The notes beneath the pieces were generated by a model. It was given only the letters and a program-made list of their open reading frames with translations, was not told where the DNA came from and made no database searches. DNA of 64,000 nt from Paucisalibacillus globulus (GTDB taxonomy: Bacteria > Bacillota > Bacilli > Bacillales > Amphibacillaceae). The stretch spans positions 71,087 to 135,086 of the forward strand of contig NZ_LT855389.1 of assembly GCF_900184735.1 (NCBI RefSeq). Direction: 5' to 3'. The translations under genes were made by a program, and so were the position numbers. Below, piece after piece: positions 51,373 through 60,263 of the stretch (positions are counted from its first letter, which is position 1; every line of letters begins with the position of its first letter).

Positions 51373-53628
51373 TTAACGAACCTCTCTGACTGCTTCTACT
51401 AATTTTTTCATGTTTGGTTTATTCGTGCTATTTAGCCAATTCTCAAGAGCCTCTTTATTATTAGTAAAATACATTTCTAGGACATTCTTTAATTCTTTTT
51501 CGTACTCAGTATGGCTTTTACTTTCTTCTAAAATGGAATTTACTAATACTAACCAATTTGGCACATCCATTTCGCCAGCGTAGGGTATATATGGGTAATC
51601 CCTAGCTATTTCTGCTACTTCGTCCTCTAGTCCGATTCGATATAATTCATTTGCAACCCATTGCCCAACAAAGCGATTGCTACCGTCCATATTCATTGCC
51701 TCTTTAAATTGCTTATTTGCCTCTTCATGTTTACCTTGTTTCATTAATGCACTTGCATAAATGGATTGATCATATGAATCAAGTTCCTCTTTCTTATCAA
51801 GATATGGATCAAACCATTTGTGAAAGTTAGCCCAATCGTACTGCTCATAATAGTGCATGGCCAACCGCCATGTTGTACTCTCAGATGGCGATTTTATTGC
51901 TAATTCCTCTAAATATGGGATTGTTTCCTCTTTTTCTGTAATTCGATAATCCTCTTCCTTAGCCCCAATTAAGCGAGTTATCATTCGTAAACTATGAATA
52001 TCATCTGGATTTTCCACATAGTTTTCCTTGTATTCTTCTAATGCCTCATCTACTTTATAATCTAAAAGTAATCTGTCAGCATTAGTTAATTCCCGTTCTT
52101 TCAAATAAAAGAATGGTAAATTTCCAATTGTTTTATCATCTAAACGATATCCATTACTCTTCGTAATAAGTTCTCCATTCTCATCATAAGCGATGACATT
52201 CCAGTGAAAACGATTTTCGGGATTGGTATATGCTAATAAGGATAATGGGTCTACTCCATCCTCATCACTTATTATCCCTCCACCATTTAAGTTATAAATA
52301 TCATCAATGGGGATATCGATCTTAGTATCCTTAATATCCGTAATGAATCCAGTACTAATCGAACCGCCTTCTATATCAAAGCCAAAGCCGATATCGTAAA
52401 AAGCTGCTCCTTCCACCGCTTCCCATTCGAAACGAACCGAATCATCCTTTATTACTTTCTCATTAACAGGTTCCTTAATCTCAATTAACTTCTGCAGCAC
52501 AATGTCATAGGTAATATTTTCGCTGCCGTCTACCTTTATCCATTCGTCCAGAGAAATTGGCCAGTTCCAGCCACTAATTTGTTCAGAATAAAAACCTAAT
52601 GTTATTTGATAATTATTTGGAACCACTCCACCAAACTCAAATCGCCCATCTTTGTCTGTTACTGCCTGAAACGTATCCTCTGGGCTAACACTACGGCTTG
52701 CATTCTTTTCATCTCGTAAAAACACCCCTACACCACTTAAAGGTGTTCCATCACTACGCACAACCTTACCAGAAACAGTTATTGGTTTAACTGCATTTTT
52801 ATCTACACTTAACGACCTTTCCAGTGCTTTTAAACTTTGATAGTAAACACGGTTTTCTATCGTATCAACATGATCTCTCTCCGACTCTGGTATTTCTTTC
52901 ATTTCTTTATCGAACTCTTCTTCATAATCCTGTATGGCATCTTTCACTTCTTCTAAAGCTAATTCACTATCCCCTTGATGAAGTATAATCTCCGCTCTCA
53001 ACTGAGCAATTTGTGCTGTAATATCAGAATGTTCTTCTCCCAATGTACCTAGCAATTCTTCTATATACTGATTTGCCTCGTCATACTCTCCTTGATTCTT
53101 TGCAATACGAATTCGCTCAATTAGTAGTTCATCTCGAAGATAACTTTCCATTGGAGGAAATCGTTGTGAAGTCTCATATAGAACATCTTTTGCGTTATGG
53201 AAATCACCATCACTTTGATATATAAACGATAGAATTTTGGCAGCACGTTGTAGATACCAATCAACGGGACCATTTTTCACGTAATCCTCTAAATAAGGTA
53301 TCTTTTCCTCTTGAGTAAAGCGGATCGGTTGTTCATCCATTGAGTGTCCTCCCATCGTAAATGAGGGACTAACATATATATCGTATTGACCAGATACCCC
53401 ATCCTCAATCATATACGTCTGAATCAACTCCCATTTTTTGGTAGAAACTGGGGTTGTTGTTAATAATTCTAATATTTCTTGTTTTGCTTCCACCTTACCT
53501 GCATTAATCTTTTTTTCCGCTAAAAACAACTCGACGTGTGGGAATAATACATTAGTAAGTAATGGGATGAGAATCAGTATTCCAGCAACCATATATACAA
53601 GATGTTTTACTTTCATCCTAATTTTCAT
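51373..53628 (-). CDS. Membrane-anchored TPR protein with carboxypeptidase regulatory-like domain
   Basis: A 751-residue protein with one N-terminal helix (about 7-28) and an extracytoplasmic remainder. TPR-like helical pairs occupy about 100-260. A carboxypeptidase regulatory-like beta domain at about 282-350 has SGKVVRSDGTPLSGVGVFLRD and TDKDGRFEFGGVVPNNYQI. A fibronectin-like segment follows (about 385-500), then more TPR-like helices (about 510-715). It is third in an operon behind an ECF sigma factor and a small membrane protein. It may sense or execute an envelope response. No enzymatic motif is seen. Confidence 0.72.
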   Translation of the reverse strand: MKIRMKVKHLVYMVAGILILIPLLTNVLFPHVELFLAEKKINAGKVEAKQEILELLTTTPVSTKKWELIQTYMIEDGVSGQYDIYVSPSFTMGGHSMDEQPIRFTQEEKIPYLEDYVKNGPVDWYLQRAAKILSFIYQSDGDFHNAKDVLYETSQRFPPMESYLRDELLIERIRIAKNQGEYDEANQYIEELLGTLGEEHSDITAQIAQLRAEIILHQGDSELALEEVKDAIQDYEEEFDKEMKEIPESERDHVDTIENRVYYQSLKALERSLSVDKNAVKPITVSGKVVRSDGTPLSGVGVFLRDEKNASRSVSPEDTFQAVTDKDGRFEFGGVVPNNYQITLGFYSEQISGWNWPISLDEWIKVDGSENITYDIVLQKLIEIKEPVNEKVIKDDSVRFEWEAVEGAAFYDIGFGFDIEGGSISTGFITDIKDTKIDIPIDDIYNLNGGGIISDEDGVDPLSLLAYTNPENRFHWNVIAYDENGELITKSNGYRLDDKTIGNLPFFYLKERELTNADRLLLDYKVDEALEEYKENYVENPDDIHSLRMITRLIGAKEEDYRITEKEETIPYLEELAIKSPSESTTWRLAMHYYEQYDWANFHKWFDPYLDKKEELDSYDQSIYASALMKQGKHEEANKQFKEAMNMDGSNRFVGQWVANELYRIGLEDEVAEIARDYPYIPYAGEMDVPNWLVLVNSILEESKSHTEYEKELKNVLEMYFTNNKEALENWLNSTNKPNMKKLVEAVREVR

Positions 53629-53944
53629 TTTTCAACAGCGCCCTTTCAAATTCATCCTTCCAATAATAATTACCTGCAACTTCAATCAGCTTTTTATTCT
53701 GGTCTTCGTTATCAAGTTGTTCTATTGGATATAGTTCCACGTAGCCTAAGGTCATAATTAACAGAACAAAGGCAGTACTAACAGGAATGAGAGGGATGGA
53801 AATTCCCTTATTCCAAAGTCTATGAAGTTTATCTTTCCAGGTTTGTCGTTTAATCTCATTCAGTACATTCTTCTGCCTTGAAAAGTGAATATGCTCCATC
53901 TCTTTATCTAGATGTCTTTTTAATTGCTTGTTCGCTTTCTTCAA
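53618..53944 (-). CDS. Small single-pass membrane protein, candidate anti-sigma factor
   Basis: A 108-residue protein with a basic cytoplasmic N-terminal half rich in His/Lys/Gln (about 1-45), one hydrophobic helix (about 52-68) and a short external tail. It is translated from within the sigma gene (41-bp overlap) and overlaps the TPR gene by 11 bp. Position and topology fit an anti-sigma factor, but it lacks the HxxxCxxC zinc motif of the ZAS class. The assignment therefore rests on context only. Confidence 0.55.
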   Translation of the reverse strand: MKKANKQLKRHLDKEMEHIHFSRQKNVLNEIKRQTWKDKLHRLWNKGISIPLIPVSTAFVLLIMTLGYVELYPIEQLDNEDQNKKLIEVAGNYYWKDEFERALLKNEN

Positions 53945-54482
53945 GAAAATCCTCTCCCTTCACTAAAATATCCTTTAACTGAGCTCTGGCTCTTTTTAAC
54001 CTTGACTTAATTGTGTTTTCCTTTTCTCCTGTTGATAGCGCAATTTCATTTATCTTCATTTCACTAAAGTAAAAAAGGGTTATTACCTCACGATATTTGT
54101 AATCCAATTTATGAATGGCATGACTAAGATTTTTGTTCCAAATCATTTCGAGTAATTCTTCTTCTGGGGAAATTGCAGACTCATCTTTCTCATCACGATC
54201 ATGTTCGAAATGGAGTAAGATATTTTTCCAACTCCATCTCCTCATTCGTGACCTACAACAATTCATAACGATGGAGGTGAGCCAGCTTTTTAACTTTTCT
54301 GGGTCATCTAATTGTTTCATCTTCTCAAAAGCTATGATAAATGTATCTTGTACCGCTTCTTCTGCAGTTTGATAGTCTTTAAGCAGTAGAAATGCCGTGC
54401 GGACCAAATAATCACCATATTGGTCCATTAATTCTATCAGTGCACTTTCCTCTTTTTCTTTTATTCTATCAACGAGATGCAA
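53904..54482 (-). CDS. ECF-type RNA polymerase sigma factor
   Basis: A 192-residue group 4 sigma factor. Region 2 is visible at about 10-80 (MDQYGDYLVRTAFLLLKDYQTAEEAVQDTFIIAFEK, then LKSWLTSIVMNCCRSRMRR). Region 4 lies at about 125-180 (HKLDYKYREVITLFYFSEMKINEIALSTGEKENTIKSRLKRAR). Translation uses a TTG at 54482 behind GAGGGGGAG. The overlapping downstream gene is a candidate anti-sigma factor. The signal it responds to is unknown. Confidence 0.92.
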   Translation of the reverse strand: MHLVDRIKEKEESALIELMDQYGDYLVRTAFLLLKDYQTAEEAVQDTFIIAFEKMKQLDDPEKLKSWLTSIVMNCCRSRMRRWSWKNILLHFEHDRDEKDESAISPEEELLEMIWNKNLSHAIHKLDYKYREVITLFYFSEMKINEIALSTGEKENTIKSRLKRARAQLKDILVKGEDFLEESEQAIKKTSR

Positions 54483-54591
54483 GCCGGCTCTCCCCCTCTC
54501 TGATACTTAGATGCTTTCTATGTAAAATAAGTTGCAAAAAATATTAACTTTTAATAAAAACAGTTTATAACACCGTTGTTACTATTTGTTA

Positions 54592-55013
54592 GAAACTGTG
54601 CGGTACTTAAGATGCTTGTTATAGCATCATACCCGCTACGGAAATACACTCCGCTTTCCGCGGGCGGCTGGTGAGCCTCCTCGCGCTTACGCACTGCGGG
54701 GTCTCACCGAAGCCTATCCTCCCGCAGGAGTCTCCGTGTATTTCCTTCGCTAGTGTGGAGTGAAATAAATTCAATGCACTCAAAACCAATACAAAAATCA
54801 TTTACTACTATAAATTAGAAAGCTTAAACTAGCGCAGGCAGAATACGGAGACTCCTACGGGAATAGCACGTGTCCGAAGACCCCGCAGAGGCGAACTTTC
54901 CTCGAGGAGGCTGAGGCCGTGCCCGTGGAAAGCGGAGTATTCTGCCGGAGCGGTATTATACCACTATCCTCTGCAATTAGTGAGGGAACTGAATGTAGTT
55001 ACCGCACAGTTTC
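54592..55013. repeat. Intact 422-bp two-headed element with GAAACTGTGCGGTA terminal inverted repeats
   Basis: GAAACTGTGCGGTA (54592-54605) is repeated inverted and exactly as TACCGCACAGTTTC (55000-55013). Between them lie an inverted type-A core (about 54640-54750, GGAAATACAC/GTGTATTTCC arms), an AT-rich linker (about 54755-54835) and a forward type-B core (about 54838-54955, CAGAATAC/GTATTCTG arms). Short open frames across it follow the repeat and have no ribosome sites. No transposase is present. Confidence 0.93.
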
Positions 55014-55254
55014 ACACTATCTGTCAAAACAACAATCTGTTGGAGATCATAATAAATATATCACAGAGAAGACAACACAAATCTCCTCCAATAAAAAAGC
55101 ACCTTTCTATATATAAGAAAAGTGCTAAATGGTTCCATTTATTCATAGAAACGTATGTTCTGTTATGATAAAATAAAATACAACAGACAAGCTTCACGTG
55201 AGGGGTTTTGGCGCACTTCATTTCATGGTCTCCCTTTGAAAGGGGGTGTTGCCC

Positions 55255-55332
55255 ATGGATATGTTTGAAGTTTTAACACTGATGATTTCATTCAGTATGT
55301 TAATTGCTTTTGTCATGTCCAAACAAGATTAA
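55255..55332 (+). CDS. 25-residue holin-like hydrophobic peptide, candidate type I toxin
   Basis: ATG at 55255 behind a strong AGGGGGTG, encoding MDMFEVLTLMISFSML followed by IAFVMSKQD. This is a single hydrophobic segment with a short charged tail. Size, an early acidic residue before LxLMISF and the Lys-rich end match the holin-like toxin peptides (BsrG/TxpA/YonT-like) common in Bacillaceae. The start lies inside an RNA with complementary ends. Toxicity is inferred, not shown. Confidence 0.72.
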   Translation: MDMFEVLTLMISFSMLIAFVMSKQD

Positions 55333-55409
55333 TCCCTCATGTGCTTTAGCTCGGCAGTGAGGATTATCTCCCTTGCGCCACCCCTCTTGTTGGGGCCAGT
55401 CTGTTGTAG

Positions 55410-55441
55410 CCGTTCCATGTACCAGCATGGGACGGTTTTTT
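55410..55441 (+). terminator. Terminator of the candidate toxin mRNA
   Basis: CCGTTCCATG and CATGGGACGG (one G:U-type mismatch) form a 10-bp stem with a 6-nt loop followed by TTTTTT. Confidence 0.93.
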
Positions 55442-55520
55442 ATTAATATATTATTTTTCTAACCTAATTATAACATGTAAAAATAGTTTGTAAATTAGGT
55501 CAACCAGTATTTCTAAATTC

Positions 55521-56282
55521 CTATAGTTTATGTGATGGATGGAATAACTCTAACGTCCTTCTTAACTCCTTCGCATCTAATTGTCCTGGTGCAGATGCTT
55601 CTCTTCCAGCTCCAAATGTTGCTGCAGAGCCAAACACTCCACCTGACAACCTTGTGACTAAACCTTTCTCCCCCATGGATATGGTGATAAAGGGGCGGTC
55701 TGCATACTCGTCTTTCATTGTATTAGTAGCATCTAATAATGTGACAACATCTTGGGTAGAATTCGGCATGACAGCAATTTTCGGTATATCAGCACCAAGT
55801 TCCTGCATGTTTCGTAAACGATTAACGATTTCTTCCTTATCTGGAGTTTTATGAAACTCGTGATTGGACATTACCACATATATATTATTCTTCTTAGCAA
55901 TTGCAACTAATTTCTTTACAATAACATCTCCAAGAAACAGTTCAATATCAACTAAGTCAATTAACTTATTTTCAATAGCGTTCATTATAAGTTCTTGATA
56001 GAAAGTCACGGATGCTTCTCTTTTTCCACCTTCTTGAAAGCTTCTAAACGTGAAAAGCAATGGAGTATTTCCTAATAAATCTCGCAACTTCACAAGCATG
56101 AAATGGACAGCTGTAAAATCCTCGACATGATCATATGTATCAACTCGCCACTCTACAATATCGGGTTCTAAATTCATCACATGACGCACTTCATCTATAA
56201 GCTCTGCATCAGAGCCTCCAACTAATGGAACTATGATCTTCGGAATACCGTTGCCAATGATAATATTTCGCACTTTTAGCAT
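55521..56282 (-). CDS. aroD: Type I 3-dehydroquinate dehydratase
   Basis: Shikimate-pathway enzyme of 253 residues using a Schiff-base lysine. PLVGGSDAELIDEVRHVMNLEPDIVEWRVDTYD (about 19-52) carries the substrate-binding Glu-Arg pair. The active-site His is in VVMSNHEFHKTPDKEEI (about 140), and the lysine is in IPKIAVMPNSTQDV (about 168). The C-terminus contains RLSGGVFGSAATFGAGREASAPGQL. It stands alone, unlike the aro operon. A catabolic quinate role is possible but no quinate genes are near. Confidence 0.95.
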   Translation of the reverse strand: MLKVRNIIIGNGIPKIIVPLVGGSDAELIDEVRHVMNLEPDIVEWRVDTYDHVEDFTAVHFMLVKLRDLLGNTPLLFTFRSFQEGGKREASVTFYQELIMNAIENKLIDLVDIELFLGDVIVKKLVAIAKKNNIYVVMSNHEFHKTPDKEEIVNRLRNMQELGADIPKIAVMPNSTQDVVTLLDATNTMKDEYADRPFITISMGEKGLVTRLSGGVFGSAATFGAGREASAPGQLDAKELRRTLELFHPSHKL

Positions 56283-56347
56283 TGCCCAAACACCTACCTC
56301 TAAAGCCTAATAGTATCATATTCTTTCTAGAAAAAGAGTAGAGAGCT

Positions 56348-57211
56348 TTATAATACCATTTGTTTTAACCTTGTTATATTCTCATTAAGAAATTTAGCAT
56401 GTTCCTCTATACCTCGACGCTTACACCACCCAATACTATTGAAAGCATCGGTAAACTGATAAAACGGCAACACCACTTCCAAATCCATTAATGGACGAAT
56501 ACTTTTATAGCCTTCTTGATAAGCATGATAATAGGTATTATCAAAGCTCAGAAAATCACGATATAGCTTTGTAAAATCAATTTCGGTAGAACCAAAACGA
56601 ACACTTTCAAAATCAATTACACCCGAAACATGGTCACCATCGATCAAAATATTCGCTGGACGGAAATCCATATGCACGAAGCTTGGTCCATCTGGAGAAG
56701 GTAATTGCCGTTTCATATTGTCGAATTTTTCTATTGCCTGTTCAAATAACCGTTCATCTATAACATCTTTGACATCTTTGGCAAAACTATTAAATTGTCT
56801 TTCAATAAAGTTAGACCAATTAGAGTATTCATCTTTAATTCCGGTTAATTCTCTATCTTTAGGTGGTCGAATTGTATGAATCGATGCTTGTAGGACTCCA
56901 ACTTGATATGCTACGGATGTGGATACATTGGTAGATAACGTCACTCCTCTTAATTCGGATAACAGAAAAGCACCTGGACATTCCTCATCACCGGACCAAA
57001 CATCCAACAATACAGGAGTGGCAACCCTATCTTTTAAGATTTCATATGCTTCTAATTCTCGCTGCCACTTCAGCTTACTATAAGGGATTTTTATATAAAC
57101 ATTTCTACCATTCAACAATTGACATTTATAGACGGTAGAACTAAAGGACTCGTCCACTTCATTTAGTGATAAGACCTGTAATCTAAATTGTTTCAAAACA
57201 CGATTTAACAA
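56348..57211 (-). CDS. Phosphotransferase-fold kinase (APH family)
   Basis: A 287-residue aminoglycoside phosphotransferase/choline-kinase fold protein. The catalytic loop is PSFVHMDFRPANILI (about 180), with HxD and the Mg-binding Asn, and the DFG-equivalent is GVIDFESVRFGSTEIDFTKLYRDF (about 197). The N-lobe has VYIKIPYSKLKWQRELEAYEIL, with the ATP-site Lys and Glu. The substrate is unknown; members phosphorylate sugars, homoserine, choline or antibiotics. No resistance context. Start ATG at 57209-57211. Confidence 0.82.
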   Translation of the reverse strand: MLNRVLKQFRLQVLSLNEVDESFSSTVYKCQLLNGRNVYIKIPYSKLKWQRELEAYEILKDRVATPVLLDVWSGDEECPGAFLLSELRGVTLSTNVSTSVAYQVGVLQASIHTIRPPKDRELTGIKDEYSNWSNFIERQFNSFAKDVKDVIDERLFEQAIEKFDNMKRQLPSPDGPSFVHMDFRPANILIDGDHVSGVIDFESVRFGSTEIDFTKLYRDFLSFDNTYYHAYQEGYKSIRPLMDLEVVLPFYQFTDAFNSIGWCKRRGIEEHAKFLNENITRLKQMVL

Positions 57212-57267
57212 GATGATAACCTCCCCTTACCCCATTTTGAATATTAATACCAACTAATAAAACAACA

Positions 57268-57293
57268 AAAAATAGAGTGTTCACTCTATTTTT
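57268..57293. terminator. Terminator after the lipoprotein gene
   Basis: AAAAATAGAGTG and CACTCTATTTTT form a perfect 12-bp stem with a 2-nt spacer, 22 bp beyond the lipoprotein stop. It has A/T tracts on both sides. Confidence 0.92.
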
Positions 57294-57314
57294 ATTGCTA
57301 TTTCTATTTCTGAT

Positions 57315-57911
57315 CTATTTTTTAAATTCAGCTTTAAGTAAATAAGCTACATCATATTCCTTAAGGTCACTCATATGACTTGCTGGATCTTCGAAAAAGC
57401 TTGTAGTTAGTCCGCTCATACCATGCTCATTATCTGAATAACAGATTGCTGCTAATACTATTTCACTATCTGTGATGGTCTTTTCACTAAGACTACCCCA
57501 AGTACTCATCATATTAGGAATACCATCTGGGAAATCCTCGCTTCCACTCCCTGAGACAGTGCCACTGTCACTCAAAATTCCAATATAGTAGGAGGAGGAG
57601 GGTTCGTTATCAGCCTGATTCGTGGTTGTAAACAAGATAGTCCCCTTTTCATCGATTCCGCCACTCATCCAAGCTACTTTATCATCGACTAATTCACCTG
57701 ATTCATACTTTTCAAGCCAAATAGCTACTTCCTTGTAGCCGCTTATCCGGTAGTCAAAAGCAAATGATTTATCTGCTACTGTGTCCAAAATTGCTACTTC
57801 TCGATTGGTTAATATAGCTTCCTTAATTGAATTTGATTTTTCACTATTAGATTGCTCACAACCAATTAAGATAAAAATAGATATTAACCATATTGAAATG
57901 AATTTTTTCAT
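57315..57911 (-). CDS. Hypothetical lipoprotein
   Basis: A 198-residue protein with a type II signal peptide (lipobox FILIGC, Cys at about 18). The mature region is beta-rich, with FAFDYRISGYKEVAIWLEKYESGELVDDKVAWMSGG (about 50-85) and SYYIGILSDSGTVSGSGS. The pattern resembles lipoproteins found as hypothetical genes in Bacillales, with no defined function. Start ATG at 57909-57911 behind AAAGGGGAAAACC. It precedes no obvious partner. Confidence 0.72.
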   Translation of the reverse strand: MKKFISIWLISIFILIGCEQSNSEKSNSIKEAILTNREVAILDTVADKSFAFDYRISGYKEVAIWLEKYESGELVDDKVAWMSGGIDEKGTILFTTTNQADNEPSSSYYIGILSDSGTVSGSGSEDFPDGIPNMMSTWGSLSEKTITDSEIVLAAICYSDNEHGMSGLTTSFFEDPASHMSDLKEYDVAYLLKAEFKK

Positions 57912-57978
57912 TGGTTTTCCCCTTTGTTACTCCGTTAGCACACCTTCCTATATATTCTACCATAATCTTCAGAATTCA

Positions 57979-59613
57979 TTATAAAGAACCTTGCTTTAAT
58001 TTCGCTAATTCTTCTTCAATTCTGCTCAAATCAATTCTTTCAAATAATGGTTCTACTCCTTTCAGGGAAGTGGAAGAAAGTTCAATCTCTCCCCACCTAA
58101 TGTGTTGGATATCTAGTTTCTTTTGAATTGTCTCACTTGAAAATGGAATAAAAGGACTCAACAGTTGTGAAAGGTTAGCAATGATATAGACGCAAGTTGT
58201 TAATGTATCGGAACAATCTCCGTGATATTCTTTTATTTGTATCCAAGGCTTCTGTTCATCGAAATATTTATTTGATGAACGGACAAATGAAAAAATTGTT
58301 TCTAATGCTTTTTTAAATTGCGAACTAGCTATTAAATCTCCCACCTTATCATAAAGAATCACCACTTCTTCTCTTATTGTTGTATCAATATTCCCATTTG
58401 GCGTAATACCATCAAATGATTTTTCTATAAATTTCAATGTACGATTGACAAAGTTACCATAAGCCCCAAGTAGTTCACTATTATGACTATATATAAACTC
58501 TCGCCAAGAAAAATCTGCATCTCGAGTCTCTGGTGCATTAGCGATTAGGAAGTATCTTATCGAATCTGGATGATACCGTTCCAGTATCTCAGGTACCCAA
58601 ACTGCCCAATTACGACTAGTGGATAGCTTTTTCTGTTCTATCGTTAAATACTCATTGGATACAATATGCGTAGGGAGAGACTTAATGCCAATGGCTGATA
58701 AAATAGCTGGCCAGATAATGGTGTGAAATGGAATATTATCTTTTCCATGTACATAGTAAGAAGTTGTCTCCTCATTCCAAAATAGAGACTCATCTTTTCC
58801 AGTATGATGTGCCCATTGTTTACTTGCCGAATAATAACCCGTCACAGCTTCAATCCATACATAAATCTTTTTATCCTGATAACCATGAACAGGTACGCTT
58901 ACCCCATTTGGCAAGTCTCTTGAAACAGCTCGATCCACTAGACCTTCTTTTAAATATCTCTCTGATAATTGAATTGCATTTTCTCTCCATAGCTCCTTTG
59001 ATTTTGCCTGTAAAACATAATCCTCAATCTCATCCTGCAAGGAAGCCAACTCAAAATAAAAATGTTCTGTTGATTTTATAATTGGTTCATCCCCGCATGT
59101 CTTACAAGTCTTGTTGATTAGTTCAATTGGGTTTAATATATTGGAGCAATCATCACATTGATCTCCCCTTGCTTCTGCACCACAATGCGGACAAATCCCC
59201 TCTACAAATCGATCCGGTAAGAATTGTACACATGTATTACAAAAGCATTGTTCCTCAACCTTTTTATAAAGTCTTCCATTTTTAAGTAACTGCAGAAAAA
59301 CATCTTGGACTACCTGATGATGAATTGGGCTATCTGTTCTCGTATAACAATCATAGGTAAACCCTAATTTATCAAAGGTGTCCTTAAATTCTTTGTGATA
59401 TCGATTCGCGATATCTTTTGTTGAAATTCCTTCCTGTTTAGCTTTAATAGCAATCGGTGTTCCATTACAATCACTTCCTGAAACGTACAGAACCCCCTCC
59501 CCTTTTAACCTGAAATATCTTGCCAATACATCTCCAGGTAAAAGACTCGATAAGTGCCCAATATGCAGTGAACCATTAGCATACGGCCATGCTCCTCCAA
59601 TGAAAATACTCAT
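57979..59613 (-). CDS. metG: Methionyl-tRNA synthetase, second (MetRS1/MetS2-like) type
   Basis: Charges tRNA-Met with methionine. The 544 residues contain HIGH at about 18-21. A double zinc-knuckle insertion has four CxxC pairs (CNTC, CPHC, CDDC, CKTC, about 124-180). The signature loop is [18 protein letters not shown] (about 340), where KLSTS replaces KMSKS. It lacks the C-terminal EMAP-like domain of B. subtilis MetS (about 660 residues). Two knuckles plus KLSTS are typical of the archaeal-like accessory MetRS of some Bacilli and streptococci. A T-box leader precedes it. Confidence 0.92.
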   Translation of the reverse strand: MSIFIGGAWPYANGSLHIGHLSSLLPGDVLARYFRLKGEGVLYVSGSDCNGTPIAIKAKQEGISTKDIANRYHKEFKDTFDKLGFTYDCYTRTDSPIHHQVVQDVFLQLLKNGRLYKKVEEQCFCNTCVQFLPDRFVEGICPHCGAEARGDQCDDCSNILNPIELINKTCKTCGDEPIIKSTEHFYFELASLQDEIEDYVLQAKSKELWRENAIQLSERYLKEGLVDRAVSRDLPNGVSVPVHGYQDKKIYVWIEAVTGYYSASKQWAHHTGKDESLFWNEETTSYYVHGKDNIPFHTIIWPAILSAIGIKSLPTHIVSNEYLTIEQKKLSTSRNWAVWVPEILERYHPDSIRYFLIANAPETRDADFSWREFIYSHNSELLGAYGNFVNRTLKFIEKSFDGITPNGNIDTTIREEVVILYDKVGDLIASSQFKKALETIFSFVRSSNKYFDEQKPWIQIKEYHGDCSDTLTTCVYIIANLSQLLSPFIPFSSETIQKKLDIQHIRWGEIELSSTSLKGVEPLFERIDLSRIEEELAKLKQGSL

Positions 59614-59640
59614 TTACTTCATCCTCCTAAAAAGTAATAT

Positions 59641-59935
59641 AAAAAACCCTCGCCCATAGACAATTGTCTAAGGACGAGGGTTTAGCTCGTGTTACCACCT
59701 TAATTCACTAATAACTCACATTATTAGCCTCAGCAAGTACGAAAGTGTCAGCCACTCTTATACCCTGACATTTATAACGGGTGCCAAATCCCGTCAAAGC
59801 CTATTTTCTTTAAGAAAGGTCGACTTTGAAGCTCCAAGGCCATTTTCAATCAATGATTTTCTGCTTCTTTTCAGCTACCGAAGCTCTCTGTAAAGAAAAT
59901 GGATTGATTTACTTTCCTTATCATCGCTAGTTAAA
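59641..59935 (-). ncRNA. T-box leader of the methionyl-tRNA synthetase gene
   Basis: On the reverse strand: GATGATAAGGAAAGTAAATCAAT (5' stem I with AGTA), the apical AGAGAGCTTCGGTAGC region, and the 3' side ATTGATTGAAAATGGCCTT, whose loop offers ATG as specifier codon. Then comes the T-box itself, AAGGTGGTAACACGAGC (59684-59700). A terminator of ACCCTCGTCC/GGGCGAGGGT type follows (59641-59683). Uncharged tRNA-Met should favour the antiterminator and read-through. Confidence 0.93.
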
Positions 59936-60064
59936 AGTATTTTTACTATTATGACATAGAAATTAGTATTTTAAAAGTCTTAATTATAAAATTTACAAGT
60001 ACTTTGAAATCAAAACATAGCTTAACCTTACTTGGTAAGACTAAACAACGAGGAGGAGATTGAT

Positions 60065-60187
60065 ATGAAAAAGGAATCAAATAATACCAATAAGTCCAAT
60101 GGAAAGATAATTAAATCCTATACAGCAGAAGAACAAAATCAATTTATTAACAACCTGGCACAAGCTCTTAGGAGCAGTAAAAATAAT
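60065..60187 (+). CDS. 40-residue hydrophilic peptide of unknown function
   Basis: Plus-strand ATG at 60065 with a strong AGGAGGAGATTGAT ribosome site; stop at 60185-60187. The product is lysine/asparagine-rich, with IIKSYTAEEQNQFINNLAQALRSS forming a likely amphipathic helix. No family is recognised. A terminator-like hairpin 37 bp downstream and the good ribosome site support a real small gene. Confidence 0.6.
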
Positions 60188-60223
60188 GATAAGGATAACG
60201 AGGATATGTAACCACAAATCACG

Positions 60224-60258
60224 AAACCCAGCATTTTTCCATAAACACTGGGGTTTCT
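60224..60258. terminator. Terminator between the small peptide gene and the ECF sigma gene
   Basis: GAAACCC(A)G and CTGGGGTTTC form an imperfect stem between convergent genes, just beyond the sigma gene stop. No strong T-run on either strand. Confidence 0.6.
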
Positions 60259-60263
60259 CCATA

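Larger units (their letters stand above)
55179..55441 (+). ncRNA. Candidate type I toxin mRNA with complementary ends
   Basis: TACAACAGAC (55179-55188) is complementary to GTCTGTTGTA (55399-55408), and GAGGGG plus TGGCGCA (55200-55215) to TGCGCCA plus CCCCTC (55374-55386). The two ends therefore fold back and enclose a 25-codon membrane peptide gene. A terminator hairpin follows. Long-range 5'-3' pairing that masks translation is a hallmark of type I toxin mRNAs. The antitoxin RNA itself was not identified. Confidence 0.65.

Noticed and set aside
54619..55221. Several short open frames across the composite repeat
   Set aside because: They follow the GC-rich repeat in arbitrary frames, have no ribosome site and no protein family. 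Similar frames appear in every copy of the repeat because of its sequence.
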